From assembly GCF_014280965.1 (NCBI RefSeq), contig NZ_JACODZ010000004.1, positions 1-64,000 of the forward strand: 64,000 bases of DNA, given 5' to 3'. Within the stretch, counting starts at the first letter, position 1. Every line of letters begins with the position of its first letter. Shown here one piece after another: positions 16,795-25,646 of this stretch. The notes below the pieces were generated by a model. It saw only the letters and a list, made by a program, of their open reading frames with translations, did not search any database and was not told where the DNA came from. Origin of the DNA: Echinicola salinicaeni (GTDB lineage: Bacteria > Bacteroidota > Bacteroidia > Cytophagales > Cyclobacteriaceae). The translations under genes were made by a program, and so were the position numbers.

Positions 16795-19776
16795 TTATTT
16801 AGTATTGTTTAATATTCCTGGGGTGCCCGATGGGCCGAGCACGATATCCAAATTGTTTTGGATTTTGGTGGCTAGCTCATCATAACCTCGTTCTTGTAAT
16901 AGTGGTACGAAATAGCGCATCATTTCCAAAGATATCATAGCATCACGGTCCATCTCTCTTCCTTTGTCTCTATAGAACTTGAGGGTTTCAAAGGACTTTT
17001 CAGAGAGTTTTTCTATGATGTCCATGGCCAAATCATCTTCACCCATTTCAAAGAGATAAATTACAGATTGACCATTTGCCAAGTCATAAGGAATGGCTTC
17101 ATTTGGGAATTTTTCCAAACTCAACTTCTGAATATCTGCAGCTCTTTCCAGATCACCTTCGCTCAATAAAGCACCAGTAATGGTGTTAAGGGCACTTCGA
17201 TGGTTGGAGGTAAACCTTCTATACTCTTCATCGAAATAGTTGTCAGGATTGTTCATGCCCCTGTAAGCAAAATTCTCCATGACATTTTCGTAAGCAAGAT
17301 CTGTATTGACTAAAAACTCATCTGCTGACTCGGGCTTTTGAATAGGTAGCAATCGGTAGGTAAGTCCTTCCATTACTACATGATTTCTAAGTTCAAAGCC
17401 TATAGATGATAAGGAAGTGTTATTGAAATAAATTGGTCTTTCCCAGTTATTAGTCGTTATCAGGTCAAGAAGCATTAGGTTTCCTTTGGTCAAGTACCTG
17501 CCTTTGACCCTTAGGTTCATTTGGCTAAGCACCAGATCTTCCATTCCTTCCGGAATGATTCCTTGCTTGATCACTGCCGCAGAATCAACTTCTAAGATCA
17601 AATTTTTAGAAGGTACCTGGTATACAGGTGTAGAAAAACTAGAGTTGATCTTGAGAAGGTCACTTTCGTTTTTCAAAAGCCTCAAATACTCTTTGGCAGA
17701 AATAGCATTGAGCCCTTGTCTTTCATTGACATACAATACATCATTGGTCCCTTTCTTGAAGTTCTTTTTCTCCAATGAGAAAGGTAGGGCAGCGGATTGG
17801 TTGACAGGCCTTGTCATTTGTTCCACATACCAGTCAGTATCAAAATAGCTTAATACAATTACCCTAACATCTGTTCTGAAGCCTTCTACTTCCTGCACAT
17901 ACCATAGCGGGAAGGTATCATTATCCCCACCGGTAAATAGGATGGCATTTTCTTCGCAGGATGCTAGGAAATTTCTAGCAGAATCTACAGAGAAATATCT
18001 GTCAGAACGATTATGGTCATCCCAGTTTTGGTTGGCCATAAGCATTGGGACAGGGAAGGTGACCAAGGTGGCCATGATAGAGGCCACCGCAAAATTTTTG
18101 TTGACTTTTGCAATGGCATGGGCAATGGCCAAAACACCAATTCCTACCCATATGGCAAAGGCGTAGAATGACCCTACATAAATATAGTCCCTTTCCCGTG
18201 GTTCTATTGGAGGAGAATTCAGGTAAAGTACCAAGACAGCTCCCATCATCAAAAATAACATCATGGTGACCCAGAAAGATTTTTGATCATATTTAGCCTG
18301 GAAAAATAAGCCTATTATACCTAATAGTAAGGGGAGCATCAGGTAGTTATTATGGGCCTTGTTTTCGGTGATATATTTAGGGAAATCTTCAAAAGTAGAA
18401 AAGAAGGTCAATGCAGGAGCATCTGAATAATCACTTTCCCTTCCTGAGAAATTCCACATGAAATACCTCCAGTACATATGTCCCAACTGATGGGAAAACA
18501 TAAAGTAAATATTGTCAGCAAAGGTAGGTTCTTCTCCTTCCCTCAAGCCCAATTTAGAACGGTAGATACGTTTGTGGTTGGGTTGTGTAGAATATATTCT
18601 AGGGAGAATAGTAGTTTTTTCTGGATCATATTCATTGACTATTCCATAGTCAACAATCTCATATTTATCTTCCCCCTTAACATAAACAGGATCACCTTCC
18701 TTTTGATCGACAACTTCTGCAGTAAAGTACTGTCCGTGCATTAATGGTCTATAGCCATACTGCTCCCTTTTCAAGTAGCTTACGAAGCTTAATACATCTT
18801 TTGGTGCATTTTCATTAATTACCGTATCAGCATTTGAACGGACTACTATTAAAGCATAAGATCCGTAACCTATCAGAATAAAGGTGAGTGAAAGTAATAC
18901 TGTGTTTAATATTGCGTGTTTCGTTTTGACGGAATAAACCAATGCGGCTATAAGTGCGCTAAGGAAAACTACGGCAAAAAAGATGATTCCTGAACCGAAG
19001 GGGAGTCCGATACTATTAACAAAGAATATCTCCAAAGTACCGGCGATACTTGGTAATCCAGGAATGATGATATTATTGATGATTACCAAGGCTACCCCAC
19101 CCAATAAAAAGGCGATGATAGCTCCTTTTAAGTTGGTAGATTTGAATTTTTTGAAATAAACTACCAATGCCAGAGCTGGTAAAGTAACTAGGTTGAGCAA
19201 GTGAACTCCTATGGAAAGTCCGACTAAATAGGCGATGAAAATCATGTATCGATTTTCGTCTTTCGGGTTTTCGATCACATCCCATTTTAAGAAAGCCCAT
19301 ATGACGATAGCGGTAAAGAATGAGGACATCGCATAAACCTCCGCTTCAACAGCAGAAAACCAGAAACTATCAGAGAAGGTATAGACCAATGAACCAATGA
19401 TCCCCGCCCCCATTAGCGCGATGGTATGTCCTTTGCTTTCTTTTCCTTTCTCAAGTTTGAATAATTTGCGTCCAAGTAATGTAATAGACCAAAAGAGGAA
19501 AAGTATGGTAAATCCTGAGAACAAGGCACTGCCCACGTTCATCCAATAAGCTACACTCAGCCCATCACCAAAGGCCAAGAACCCAAACATGCGATAGATC
19601 AATAGGAAAAATGGCGCTCCTGGAGGGTGCGGTACTTGTAATTTATAGGATACGGCAATAAATTCTCCTGGATCCCAAAAACTGGCAGTTTCCTCAATAG
19701 TTAGTAAATAAACTAGCGTGGCTAATAAAAATACAATCCACCCCGTAAGGTCATTGACTTTTTTGTAATTGATCAT
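16795..19776 (-). CDS. DUF2723 GT-C fold membrane protein, predicted O-mannosyltransferase-like
   Basis: 993 aa. The N-terminal third has about ten to twelve membrane helices; the first periplasmic loop holds FWDPGEFIAVSYKLQVPHPPGAPFF, with the acidic residues expected of a GT-C active site. A soluble segment (PEKTTILPRIYS, RSKLGLREGEEPTF) precedes another membrane block and a periplasmic domain with FTGGDNDTFPLWYVQEVEG. The C-terminal 150 residues are helical and TPR-like. DUF2723 proteins are widespread in Bacteroidota and are thought to be GT-C transferases that use polyprenyl-linked sugar, as in protein O-glycosylation; substrate and donor are inference. It lies alone, with terminators or spacers on both sides. 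Confidence 0.85.
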   Translation of the reverse strand: MINYKKVNDLTGWIVFLLATLVYLLTIEETASFWDPGEFIAVSYKLQVPHPPGAPFFLLIYRMFGFLAFGDGLSVAYWMNVGSALFSGFTILFLFWSITLLGRKLFKLEKGKESKGHTIALMGAGIIGSLVYTFSDSFWFSAVEAEVYAMSSFFTAIVIWAFLKWDVIENPKDENRYMIFIAYLVGLSIGVHLLNLVTLPALALVVYFKKFKSTNLKGAIIAFLLGGVALVIINNIIIPGLPSIAGTLEIFFVNSIGLPFGSGIIFFAVVFLSALIAALVYSVKTKHAILNTVLLSLTFILIGYGSYALIVVRSNADTVINENAPKDVLSFVSYLKREQYGYRPLMHGQYFTAEVVDQKEGDPVYVKGEDKYEIVDYGIVNEYDPEKTTILPRIYSTQPNHKRIYRSKLGLREGEEPTFADNIYFMFSHQLGHMYWRYFMWNFSGRESDYSDAPALTFFSTFEDFPKYITENKAHNNYLMLPLLLGIIGLFFQAKYDQKSFWVTMMLFLMMGAVLVLYLNSPPIEPRERDYIYVGSFYAFAIWVGIGVLAIAHAIAKVNKNFAVASIMATLVTFPVPMLMANQNWDDHNRSDRYFSVDSARNFLASCEENAILFTGGDNDTFPLWYVQEVEGFRTDVRVIVLSYFDTDWYVEQMTRPVNQSAALPFSLEKKNFKKGTNDVLYVNERQGLNAISAKEYLRLLKNESDLLKINSSFSTPVYQVPSKNLILEVDSAAVIKQGIIPEGMEDLVLSQMNLRVKGRYLTKGNLMLLDLITTNNWERPIYFNNTSLSSIGFELRNHVVMEGLTYRLLPIQKPESADEFLVNTDLAYENVMENFAYRGMNNPDNYFDEEYRRFTSNHRSALNTITGALLSEGDLERAADIQKLSLEKFPNEAIPYDLANGQSVIYLFEMGEDDLAMDIIEKLSEKSFETLKFYRDKGREMDRDAMISLEMMRYFVPLLQERGYDELATKIQNNLDIVLGPSGTPGILNNTK

Positions 19777-19877
19777 GTTAAATTTACACTGATGTGAATG
19801 GCGAAAATAAAAAATAATTCAGGAAATAAGGGGAAATTAACCAATTTTAAAAAAATGAGCGGATTATACCGAAAAAG

Positions 19878-19898
19878 GGTAAGGGGGAAATCCCCCTT
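19878..19898 (-). terminator. Terminator of the coiled-coil membrane protein gene
   Basis: AAGGGGG and CCCCCTT form a 7-bp G/C-rich stem with loop AAAT. On the minus strand it is followed by ACCCTTTTTC. It lies 10 nt after the stop codon at 19908. Confidence 0.65.
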
Positions 19899-19907
19899 AA
19901 GAAGATT

Positions 19908-20525
19908 TTATGAAGAAATGCCCTGCTTTTTGTTCATTTCATCAACCAATTGCCTTTTTAGTTTTCGCTCTCTTTCAAGGGTGTTCTTTCTGTGGTTTTC
20001 AAATTCTTCCTTTATTTCCAAAAGGTCTTTTTGAGTATTGGAAATAACCTTGTGACTTCTTGAGAATTTGAAGACAAAGAATGCTAGCGCTAAGGCCAGA
20101 CAGATAATGGTACCCCACATGATTGTGCTGTAGGTCGTTTTGTATACCTGCAGTCCTAATATTGAAAAACTATCTTTGCTTTCGAGTGCCTCGTTGAGTT
20201 CCATTTGAGCATTTTCAATACCGCTGTTCAATTCTTCGATTTGGGCTTTTTGATCATTGATTTTCACATTTTTTTCAATGATCTGGTCCTTGAACACGCT
20301 CAGCGAATCTAGAATATTGGATTTGATTTTTTCTAGATTTGTCTTTTTGACTACTTTATACTCTTGGTAATTGTTGGAGATGGAGTTAAGGTAATCAAAT
20401 TGGCTTTCAATTGTACCGCCATTCAGAGATTTGCTATCCTCTACCTGGTTAGGTGCATTTTGAGCATAAGTGGTAAAGGAAAGGGTGATACAAGTGAAAA
20501 GTGCTATGATGCTGATTCTCTTCAT
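19908..20525 (-). CDS. Signal-peptide coiled-coil membrane protein of unknown function
   Basis: 205 aa. Signal peptide (IIALFTCITLSFTTYAQ), a periplasmic coiled coil near residues 60-115 (VKINDQKAQIEELNSGIENAQ), one membrane helix near 132-152 (IMWGTIICLALALAFFVF) and a basic cytoplasmic coiled coil to the end (EIKEEFENHRKNTLERERKL). I recall close relatives carrying the name tRNA (guanine-N1)-methyltransferase in databases; nothing in this sequence supports that (no SPOUT or Rossmann motifs, and it is exported). Function unknown; single gene. Confidence 0.75.
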   Translation of the reverse strand: MKRISIIALFTCITLSFTTYAQNAPNQVEDSKSLNGGTIESQFDYLNSISNNYQEYKVVKKTNLEKIKSNILDSLSVFKDQIIEKNVKINDQKAQIEELNSGIENAQMELNEALESKDSFSILGLQVYKTTYSTIMWGTIICLALALAFFVFKFSRSHKVISNTQKDLLEIKEEFENHRKNTLERERKLKRQLVDEMNKKQGISS

Positions 20526-20992
20526 TTTAATATGTGGTTAGTATTATTCTAGTTGGTTTCTTTTATAATACGAGATTACAGGTTTTATCGCATTTTTAAA
20601 AATTTACATCCCATTAAAAGGGGATTTAGACCGAAAAAAAATGATTTTAGCCTTTAACTAGTTATGTAGTCAAAAAAAAGAGGCGTTTTGCATGACAAAT
20701 TTTATGCTAGATATTTAGCTTGCTCCTAGGGGTGTTCTTTTAGTAGGTGTTTTTTATTGAATTGTATTAGGAAATTTCTTTTTTAAGTAGTTGATATTAT
20801 GGTAGCTAGAGTGAAAGGGGATGTGAATAGAGATTTTTGATAAAAAGTTCAAGGAAACGAAACTTACTAATAGTTTCTTGCGTTTTGTCCTGAATCCAGA
20901 AAAAGGTGAAAATAATTTCAAAAGGAAATAATCTGGAATAGGTATCCCCGTTATACATGAATGAAATTGGGTGGATTCAGCAGAATTTATTC
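20526..20992. other. Gene-free spacer
   Basis: AT-rich divergent region between the coiled-coil protein gene and the TPR gene. No RNA structure, repeat or credible ORF recognised; its right end holds the likely promoter of the TPR gene. Confidence 0.4.
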
Positions 20993-21021
20993 TTGAATGC
21001 AGGGAATTCATCGTAATTTTG
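20993..21021 (+). promoter_or_regulatory. Likely promoter of the TPR gene
   Basis: TTG at 20993-20995, an 18-base spacer, then TAATTTTG at 21014-21021, matching the Bacteroidota -33/-7 pattern. The start codon at 21035 would leave a very short leader of about 7 nt. Confidence 0.45.
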
Positions 21022-21034
21022 GAAAAAAATATAT

Positions 21035-22228
21035 ATGCAATTTAGTAAATACCTTTTAATTGTTTTGGTCTTCCTTACTTCTGTGTGTTATGGAGGGCAG
21101 GTGCATTCAGATTCAACCGGTCTGAAGGGAAAACAAGAATATCTTTTACTCAATAAAGGCCTGCAATTTCGCATTACAGAAGCGATCAACAGTATGTATG
21201 ATTTCGATTTTGAAACTGCTGAGAAGGGCTTTGCTGTTATGCGTTATAACTATCCGGACCATCCCCTTCCGTATTTTTTGATGGGTTTAAGCCAGTGGTG
21301 GAAGATTATTCCTGATACAGAAAGCGAACAATACGATGACCTGTTTTTTAGATTTATGGATGAGACCATAGAGAAAGCAGAAGCATTGTTGGAGGAAGAT
21401 CCTGAAAATAAAGAAGCCAGTTTTTTTTTAGCTGCTGCCTATGGTTTTAAGGGACGTTTGTTGAGCGAGCGAGAAAGTTGGACGGCTACTGCTTTTGCAG
21501 GTAAAAATGCATTGAAGTATATGGAGATGAGCAAGGGAGAAGAAGAATTAAGCCCTGAGTTATTATTGGGAGATGCTTTGTATAATTATTTTTCCGTTTG
21601 GATTCCGGAGAATTATCCTTTATTGAGGCCAGTGATGTCCCTGTTTCCGAAAGGAGATAAGGCTTTAGGGCTTCGTCAATTGGAGGAAGTTGCTGCAAAT
21701 TCTTTTTACGCGAGGGTGGAGGCTCAGTATTTTTTGTTCAGGCTATATGCTTCTGAGGAAAAGCGGCCATTTGATGCGCTTCAAATAACAGATTATTTAC
21801 ATAATAAATATCCTCACAATCCATATTTTCACCGGTTTTATGCCAGGCAATTATATGCTTTAGGGAAGGAATTGGAGGCTAAGGAGGTTTCTGAGGAAAT
21901 ATTGGCTGCCATAGAAAATGGAGAAACTGGTTATGAGTCAAACAGTGGAAGGTATGCTGCCTTTTTTATAGCCCAGTTTTATCATAAAAACAATAGGCTA
22001 GATGAGGCGAAAAAATATTATATCAAAACTGCTGAATTTGGAGAGGAATCAGAGAATCAGGAAAGTGGATATTATCTCTATGCTTTATTGAATTTAGGTA
22101 AAATTTATGCCAAAGAAAATAATGGGGAAGAAGCTAAAGAATACCTTAAAAAAGTAAAGAAATACGCCAAAAGAAAACACCCCGTTCATAAGGAAGCGCG
22201 AGATTTTTTAAAAAAGAATAAACTTTAA
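21035..22228 (+). CDS. Secreted tetratricopeptide-repeat protein
   Basis: 397 aa. Signal peptide (YLLIVLVFLTSVCYG). Helical repeats follow: SMYDFDFETAEKGFAVMRYNYPDHPLPYFLMG, EKAEALLEEDPENKEASFFLAAAYGF, KRPFDALQITDYLHNKYPHNPYF and a C-terminal TPR with LDEAKKYYIKTAEFGEESEN and YALLNLGKIYAKENNGEEAKEYLKK, each listed here in part. It ends in a basic segment. TPR proteins of this kind serve as periplasmic scaffolds; partner unknown. Single gene with its own promoter and no clear terminator. Confidence 0.82.
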   Translation: MQFSKYLLIVLVFLTSVCYGGQVHSDSTGLKGKQEYLLLNKGLQFRITEAINSMYDFDFETAEKGFAVMRYNYPDHPLPYFLMGLSQWWKIIPDTESEQYDDLFFRFMDETIEKAEALLEEDPENKEASFFLAAAYGFKGRLLSERESWTATAFAGKNALKYMEMSKGEEELSPELLLGDALYNYFSVWIPENYPLLRPVMSLFPKGDKALGLRQLEEVAANSFYARVEAQYFLFRLYASEEKRPFDALQITDYLHNKYPHNPYFHRFYARQLYALGKELEAKEVSEEILAAIENGETGYESNSGRYAAFFIAQFYHKNNRLDEAKKYYIKTAEFGEESENQESGYYLYALLNLGKIYAKENNGEEAKEYLKKVKKYAKRKHPVHKEARDFLKKNKL

Positions 22229-22399
22229 TTTAAAATCGGTCGTTCACTAATGTAGTAATCAGGAGATAATTTGAAAATTCATTATTTAATATTGCTAATC
22301 AGTGGAAAAGTTTTAAATATATAGAGGAAGAATTAACAATATTTTGCATTTGCTACCGTTTTTTGTAGTGAATTCTTTTAAAATAATTTGAAAATATAT

Positions 22400-22407
22400 T
22401 ACCTTTG
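22400..22407 (+). promoter_or_regulatory. Bacteroidota -7 element before the Lrp gene
   Basis: TACCTTTG is a perfect TAnnTTTG match 33 nt before the ATG at 22440. No -33 TTTG lies in the usual 17-23 base window. Confidence 0.55.
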
Positions 22408-22439
22408 CACGACATAAAATTTTGCAAATACTATAGAAC

Positions 22440-22922
22440 ATGGATAATAGCATAAAAGTAAAATTCGACAAAATTGACCGCAAAATCCTAGAAATCCTTC
22501 AGGCTAATGCGAAAATTACCAATGCTCAACTTTCAAAGGATATTGGTCTATCTCCCGCTCCAACCTTGGAGCGTGTAAAGAAATTGGAGCAGTCAGGAAT
22601 TATCAAAAGCTATCACGCGAAGCTTGATCCTGAAAGAATTGGTTTGGGAGTAAGCACATTTGTTTTGGTGAGTTTGATCGGTCATAATAAAGCCAATATC
22701 GATGCCTTTATGAAGGAAATTGATGCGGTTCCAGAGGTGATTGAGTGTCATCATATTACTGGTACAGGTGATTTTATCTTGAAAATTATATCTAAGGATA
22801 TTACTTCTTATCAGAAGTTGATGTTGGAGAAAGTGAGTGAGATTAAAGAGGTGGATTCTATGCAGTCTATGGTTATTCTTTCTACTTTCAAGGATAGTAA
22901 AGTTTTGCCAATCCCTATGTAA
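22440..22922 (+). CDS. Lrp/AsnC family transcriptional regulator
   Basis: 160 aa. N-terminal helix-turn-helix near residues 12-60 (DRKILEILQANAKITNAQLSKDIGLS, then PTLERVKKLEQSGIIKSY) and a C-terminal RAM/AsnC effector domain near 75-150 (VPEVIECHHITGTGDFILKI). Members form octamers and sense amino acids to control amino-acid metabolism. ilvE at 28774 is a plausible but unproven target. It has a perfect -7 element upstream and a terminator downstream, so it is monocistronic. Confidence 0.93.
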   Translation: MDNSIKVKFDKIDRKILEILQANAKITNAQLSKDIGLSPAPTLERVKKLEQSGIIKSYHAKLDPERIGLGVSTFVLVSLIGHNKANIDAFMKEIDAVPEVIECHHITGTGDFILKIISKDITSYQKLMLEKVSEIKEVDSMQSMVILSTFKDSKVLPIPM

Positions 22923-22945
22923 GATAAAAGTTTCATAATTATAGA

Positions 22946-22976
22946 AGGGTGGCTTTTTGGTCGCCCTTTTTTTTTT
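22946..22976 (+). terminator. Terminator of the Lrp gene
   Basis: AGGGTGGC pairs with GTCGCCCT (two G-T pairs) and is followed by a run of ten T residues. It ends 18 nt before the Nudix ATG. Confidence 0.88.
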
Positions 22977-22993
22977 GATTGATCTTTACTGTT

Positions 22994-23536
22994 ATGGAAG
23001 AAAATCCCTGGAAAACGAAAAGTAAGAAAACTATATATTCCAACCCTTGGATAGAGTTGGAAGAGCATGAGGTAATTACGCCTGGAGGGAGTGATGGGCT
23101 TTATGGGAAGGTGAAATTCTTGAATAAGTGTATGGCTATTGTTCCGGTAGACAAGGATTTGAATACTTGGCTGGTTGGTCAATATAGGTATACCATAGAT
23201 GAGTATAGCTGGGAAATCCCTGAAGGTGGTGGGCCCATTGGAGAGGACTTGCTGGAAAGTGCTAAACGTGAGTTGAGGGAAGAGACAGGAGTAAGGGCTT
23301 CAAAATGGACAGAAATAATGAGGTTTCATACTTCAAATTCTGTTACTGATGAAGAGGGTTTTGCTTTCTTGGCTGAGGACTTGAGTTTTGGAGAAACGGA
23401 GCATGAGGATACAGAAGATATACGGGTTCAGAAACTGCCCCTTAAAGAGGTGTTGGATATGGTGATGCGGGGAGAGATAACTGATGTAATCAGTGTGGCG
23501 GTTTTACTAAAGGTGGGCAGGATGTTTGGCCTATGA
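22994..23536 (+). CDS. Nudix hydrolase (ADP-ribose pyrophosphatase-like)
   Basis: About 180 aa. Complete Nudix box GGGPIGEDLLESAKRELREETGV, matching GX5EX7REUXEEXGU. Before it lies WLVGQYRYTIDEYSWEIPEGG, the pattern of ADP-sugar pyrophosphatases in which strand RYxxxxxxWEIPxG precedes the box. It would hydrolyse ADP-ribose or a similar nucleoside diphosphate sugar to AMP plus sugar phosphate. The ATG at 22994 (MEENPWK) follows the terminator of lrp; reading further upstream uses a TTG inside the U-tract. Confidence 0.9.
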   Translation: MEENPWKTKSKKTIYSNPWIELEEHEVITPGGSDGLYGKVKFLNKCMAIVPVDKDLNTWLVGQYRYTIDEYSWEIPEGGGPIGEDLLESAKRELREETGVRASKWTEIMRFHTSNSVTDEEGFAFLAEDLSFGETEHEDTEDIRVQKLPLKEVLDMVMRGEITDVISVAVLLKVGRMFGL

Positions 23537-23587
23537 CCTTTTTGTTGAATAGGGGTAAGTCTAATTTAGGGTTGTAAGAATAAGCCA

Positions 23588-24961
23588 ATGATGTTAAGGC
23601 AACTAAATTTTAAAGAGCATTTTTCAAGGACCTATTACTTGGCTTACCCTGTGATGTTAAGTCAGCTTGGTCAGGTAATGGTAGGTGTGGCGGATAGTGT
23701 AATGGTTGGGCGTTTGGGTGCGGTTCCATTGGCTGCTGCATCCTTGGCCAATAGTATATTTTTTGTGATCATGATGTTTGGAACCGGTGTTTCGATGGCG
23801 ATTACTCCTTTGGTAGCGGCTGCTGATGGAGAAGGTAAGCCAAGGATAATTACGAGGGTTTTCAATCATGGATTTGCGATCAATGGCTTTACAGGGATAT
23901 TTCTTTTTTTGGTGATTGTAATGGCTGCTCCATTATTATATCATATGGAACAGCCTGAAGAGGTGGTGGACCTCGGGATTCCCTTTTTGGGGATTATCAG
24001 TATGTCTTTGATTCCATTGATGTTTTTTCAGACCTTCCGTCAATTTGCTGAAGGTCTCAGTCAGACAAAACAAGCTATGATGATTACTGTTTTTTGTAAC
24101 CTGATCAATGTAGGCTTAAACTGGCTTTTGATATATGGAAAGTGGGGTTTTCCAGAAATGGGCTTAAATGGGGCCGGTTGGGCAACTTTGATTTCCAGGG
24201 TGCTGATGCTATTGATCATGTGGTACTTCGTTTGGAATTCAAAACGATTTAAGGCCTACCGTATTAAATTTGATTTCAGGAAACTGTATTTTCCTATGTT
24301 TTCCAAAATGTTGAGATTGGGTTTACCAACTGGGTTTCAATTTGTTTTTGAAGTGGGGGCATTTAGTACGGCAGCAATAATGATGGGATGGATAGGAGTA
24401 AATGCTTTAGCCTCTCACCAAATCGCTATTAATTTGGCCTCAATAAGTTATATGATGGCTTCTGGACTTTCTGCAGCTGCAACAGTAAGGGTAGGTAATC
24501 AGTTGGGGCGAAAGGATATTAAAACCCTTCGGGAGGCTGGTTTTACTATTTTTGGAATGGTGACGATCTTTATGAGTGTTTTTGCGATCGCTTTTATCTC
24601 GCTTAGGAATTATCTTCCCTTATTGTATATAGATGATGTTCAGGTATTGGAGGTGACAGCTAGTTTGTTGGTTATAGCAGGTTTGTTTCAGCTTTCTGAT
24701 GGGATTCAGGTAGTGGGTTTGGGTGCATTAAGGGGCATGGCAGATGTAAAGGTGCCTACAATTTTTACTTTGATTGCCTACTGGGTGATCGCATTACCTT
24801 TAGGTTATTTGTTAGCGTTTCATTGGGGGCTGGCTGAAAGAGGTGTTTGGTATGGTCTTTTGATTGGGTTGACCATTACAGGAGGATTGTTATTGCTTAG
24901 ATTCAATAAATTAAGTTTAAGCTTAATGTATCAAGAAAAGGGGATTGCTAAAAAGGGCTAG
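23588..24961 (+). CDS. MATE family multidrug/Na+ efflux transporter
   Basis: 457 aa, 12 predicted membrane helices in two homologous halves. N-terminal half: YPVMLSQLGQVMVGVADSVMVGRLG and PLAAASLANSIFF; second half: LGLPTGFQFVFEVGAF and ALASHQIAINLASISYMMASGLSAAATVRVGNQLG in pieces, typical of NorM-like MATE proteins. Exports cationic drugs or metabolites in exchange for H+ or Na+. It follows the Nudix gene by 51 nt and may share its transcript. Confidence 0.93.
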   Translation: MMLRQLNFKEHFSRTYYLAYPVMLSQLGQVMVGVADSVMVGRLGAVPLAAASLANSIFFVIMMFGTGVSMAITPLVAAADGEGKPRIITRVFNHGFAINGFTGIFLFLVIVMAAPLLYHMEQPEEVVDLGIPFLGIISMSLIPLMFFQTFRQFAEGLSQTKQAMMITVFCNLINVGLNWLLIYGKWGFPEMGLNGAGWATLISRVLMLLIMWYFVWNSKRFKAYRIKFDFRKLYFPMFSKMLRLGLPTGFQFVFEVGAFSTAAIMMGWIGVNALASHQIAINLASISYMMASGLSAAATVRVGNQLGRKDIKTLREAGFTIFGMVTIFMSVFAIAFISLRNYLPLLYIDDVQVLEVTASLLVIAGLFQLSDGIQVVGLGALRGMADVKVPTIFTLIAYWVIALPLGYLLAFHWGLAERGVWYGLLIGLTITGGLLLLRFNKLSLSLMYQEKGIAKKG

Positions 24962-25021
24962 GTGAAGCTTGGTTTGAACGGATTGTTTTGATATAAAATA
25001 AGGTAAAAATGGAGAGTGCTA

Positions 25022-25029
25022 TATTTTTG
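25022..25029 (+). promoter_or_regulatory. Bacteroidota -7 element before the thioesterase gene
   Basis: TATTTTTG fits TAnnTTTG, 44 nt before the ATG at 25074. No -33 TTTG at the standard spacing; one lies 31 bases upstream. Confidence 0.4.
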
Positions 25030-25073
25030 TTTTATATTCACGACTTTATAGTTTATTAATAACCCGACCAACC

Positions 25074-25646
25074 ATGAGTACGATCAAAGAAACGGCACGA
25101 GCTTCAGCCTTTTCCAGAACCACCATTACAGAATTGATGATTCCTTCATATGCTAATTTTGGTGGGAAAATACACGGAGGAATATTATTGTCATTGATGG
25201 ATAAGGTGGCCTATGTTACTGCCAGCAAACATAGTGGAGGGTATTGTGTGACTGTTTCAGTAGATACAGTAGATTTTTTGCAACCCGTAGAGGTTGGTGA
25301 GCTCGTATCTTTGAAAGCATCGGTGAATTACGTAGGAAACAGTTCCATGATTGTCGGAATTAAAGTGATATCGGAGGATGTCAAAGCTGGAACGGTAAAA
25401 CACACCAATACCTGTTATTTTACTATGGTGGCAAAAGGCGAGGATGATAAGCCTTGTAAGGTTCCTAAACTTATTTTGGAAACGCCTACCGATGTCAGAA
25501 GATTTGTAGAAGCCATTTATCGGCGTAAGTTCAAACAAAACTATGAAACCAATCTCAGTGAGATAAAAGCCAATTGGGATAAGCAGGATATAAAGGCTTT
25601 GCTTAAAAACCAAAGGTGTATTAATCAGGTTGAAGATCAGGTTTGA
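25074..25646 (+). CDS. Acyl-CoA thioesterase, hotdog fold (BACH/YciA type)
   Basis: 190 aa. Hotdog motifs: NFGGKIHGGILLSLMDKVAYVTASKHSGG in pieces (the GGxxLxxxD catalytic loop with the key Asp), VTVSVDTVDFLQPVEVGELV, VNYVGNSSMIVGIKV and CYFTMVA. Hydrolyses acyl-CoA to free acid and CoA in the cytoplasm. Residues beyond about 150 form a helical tail. Its last 26 nt overlap the end of the convergent MFS gene. Confidence 0.92.
   Translation: MSTIKETARASAFSRTTITELMIPSYANFGGKIHGGILLSLMDKVAYVTASKHSGGYCVTVSVDTVDFLQPVEVGELVSLKASVNYVGNSSMIVGIKVISEDVKAGTVKHTNTCYFTMVAKGEDDKPCKVPKLILETPTDVRRFVEAIYRRKFKQNYETNLSEIKANWDKQDIKALLKNQRCINQVEDQV

Noticed and set aside
20754-21011. 85-aa minus-strand frame in the spacer before the TPR gene
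   Set aside because: No family likeness, odd composition, no ribosome binding site, and it overlaps the likely promoter of the TPR gene.
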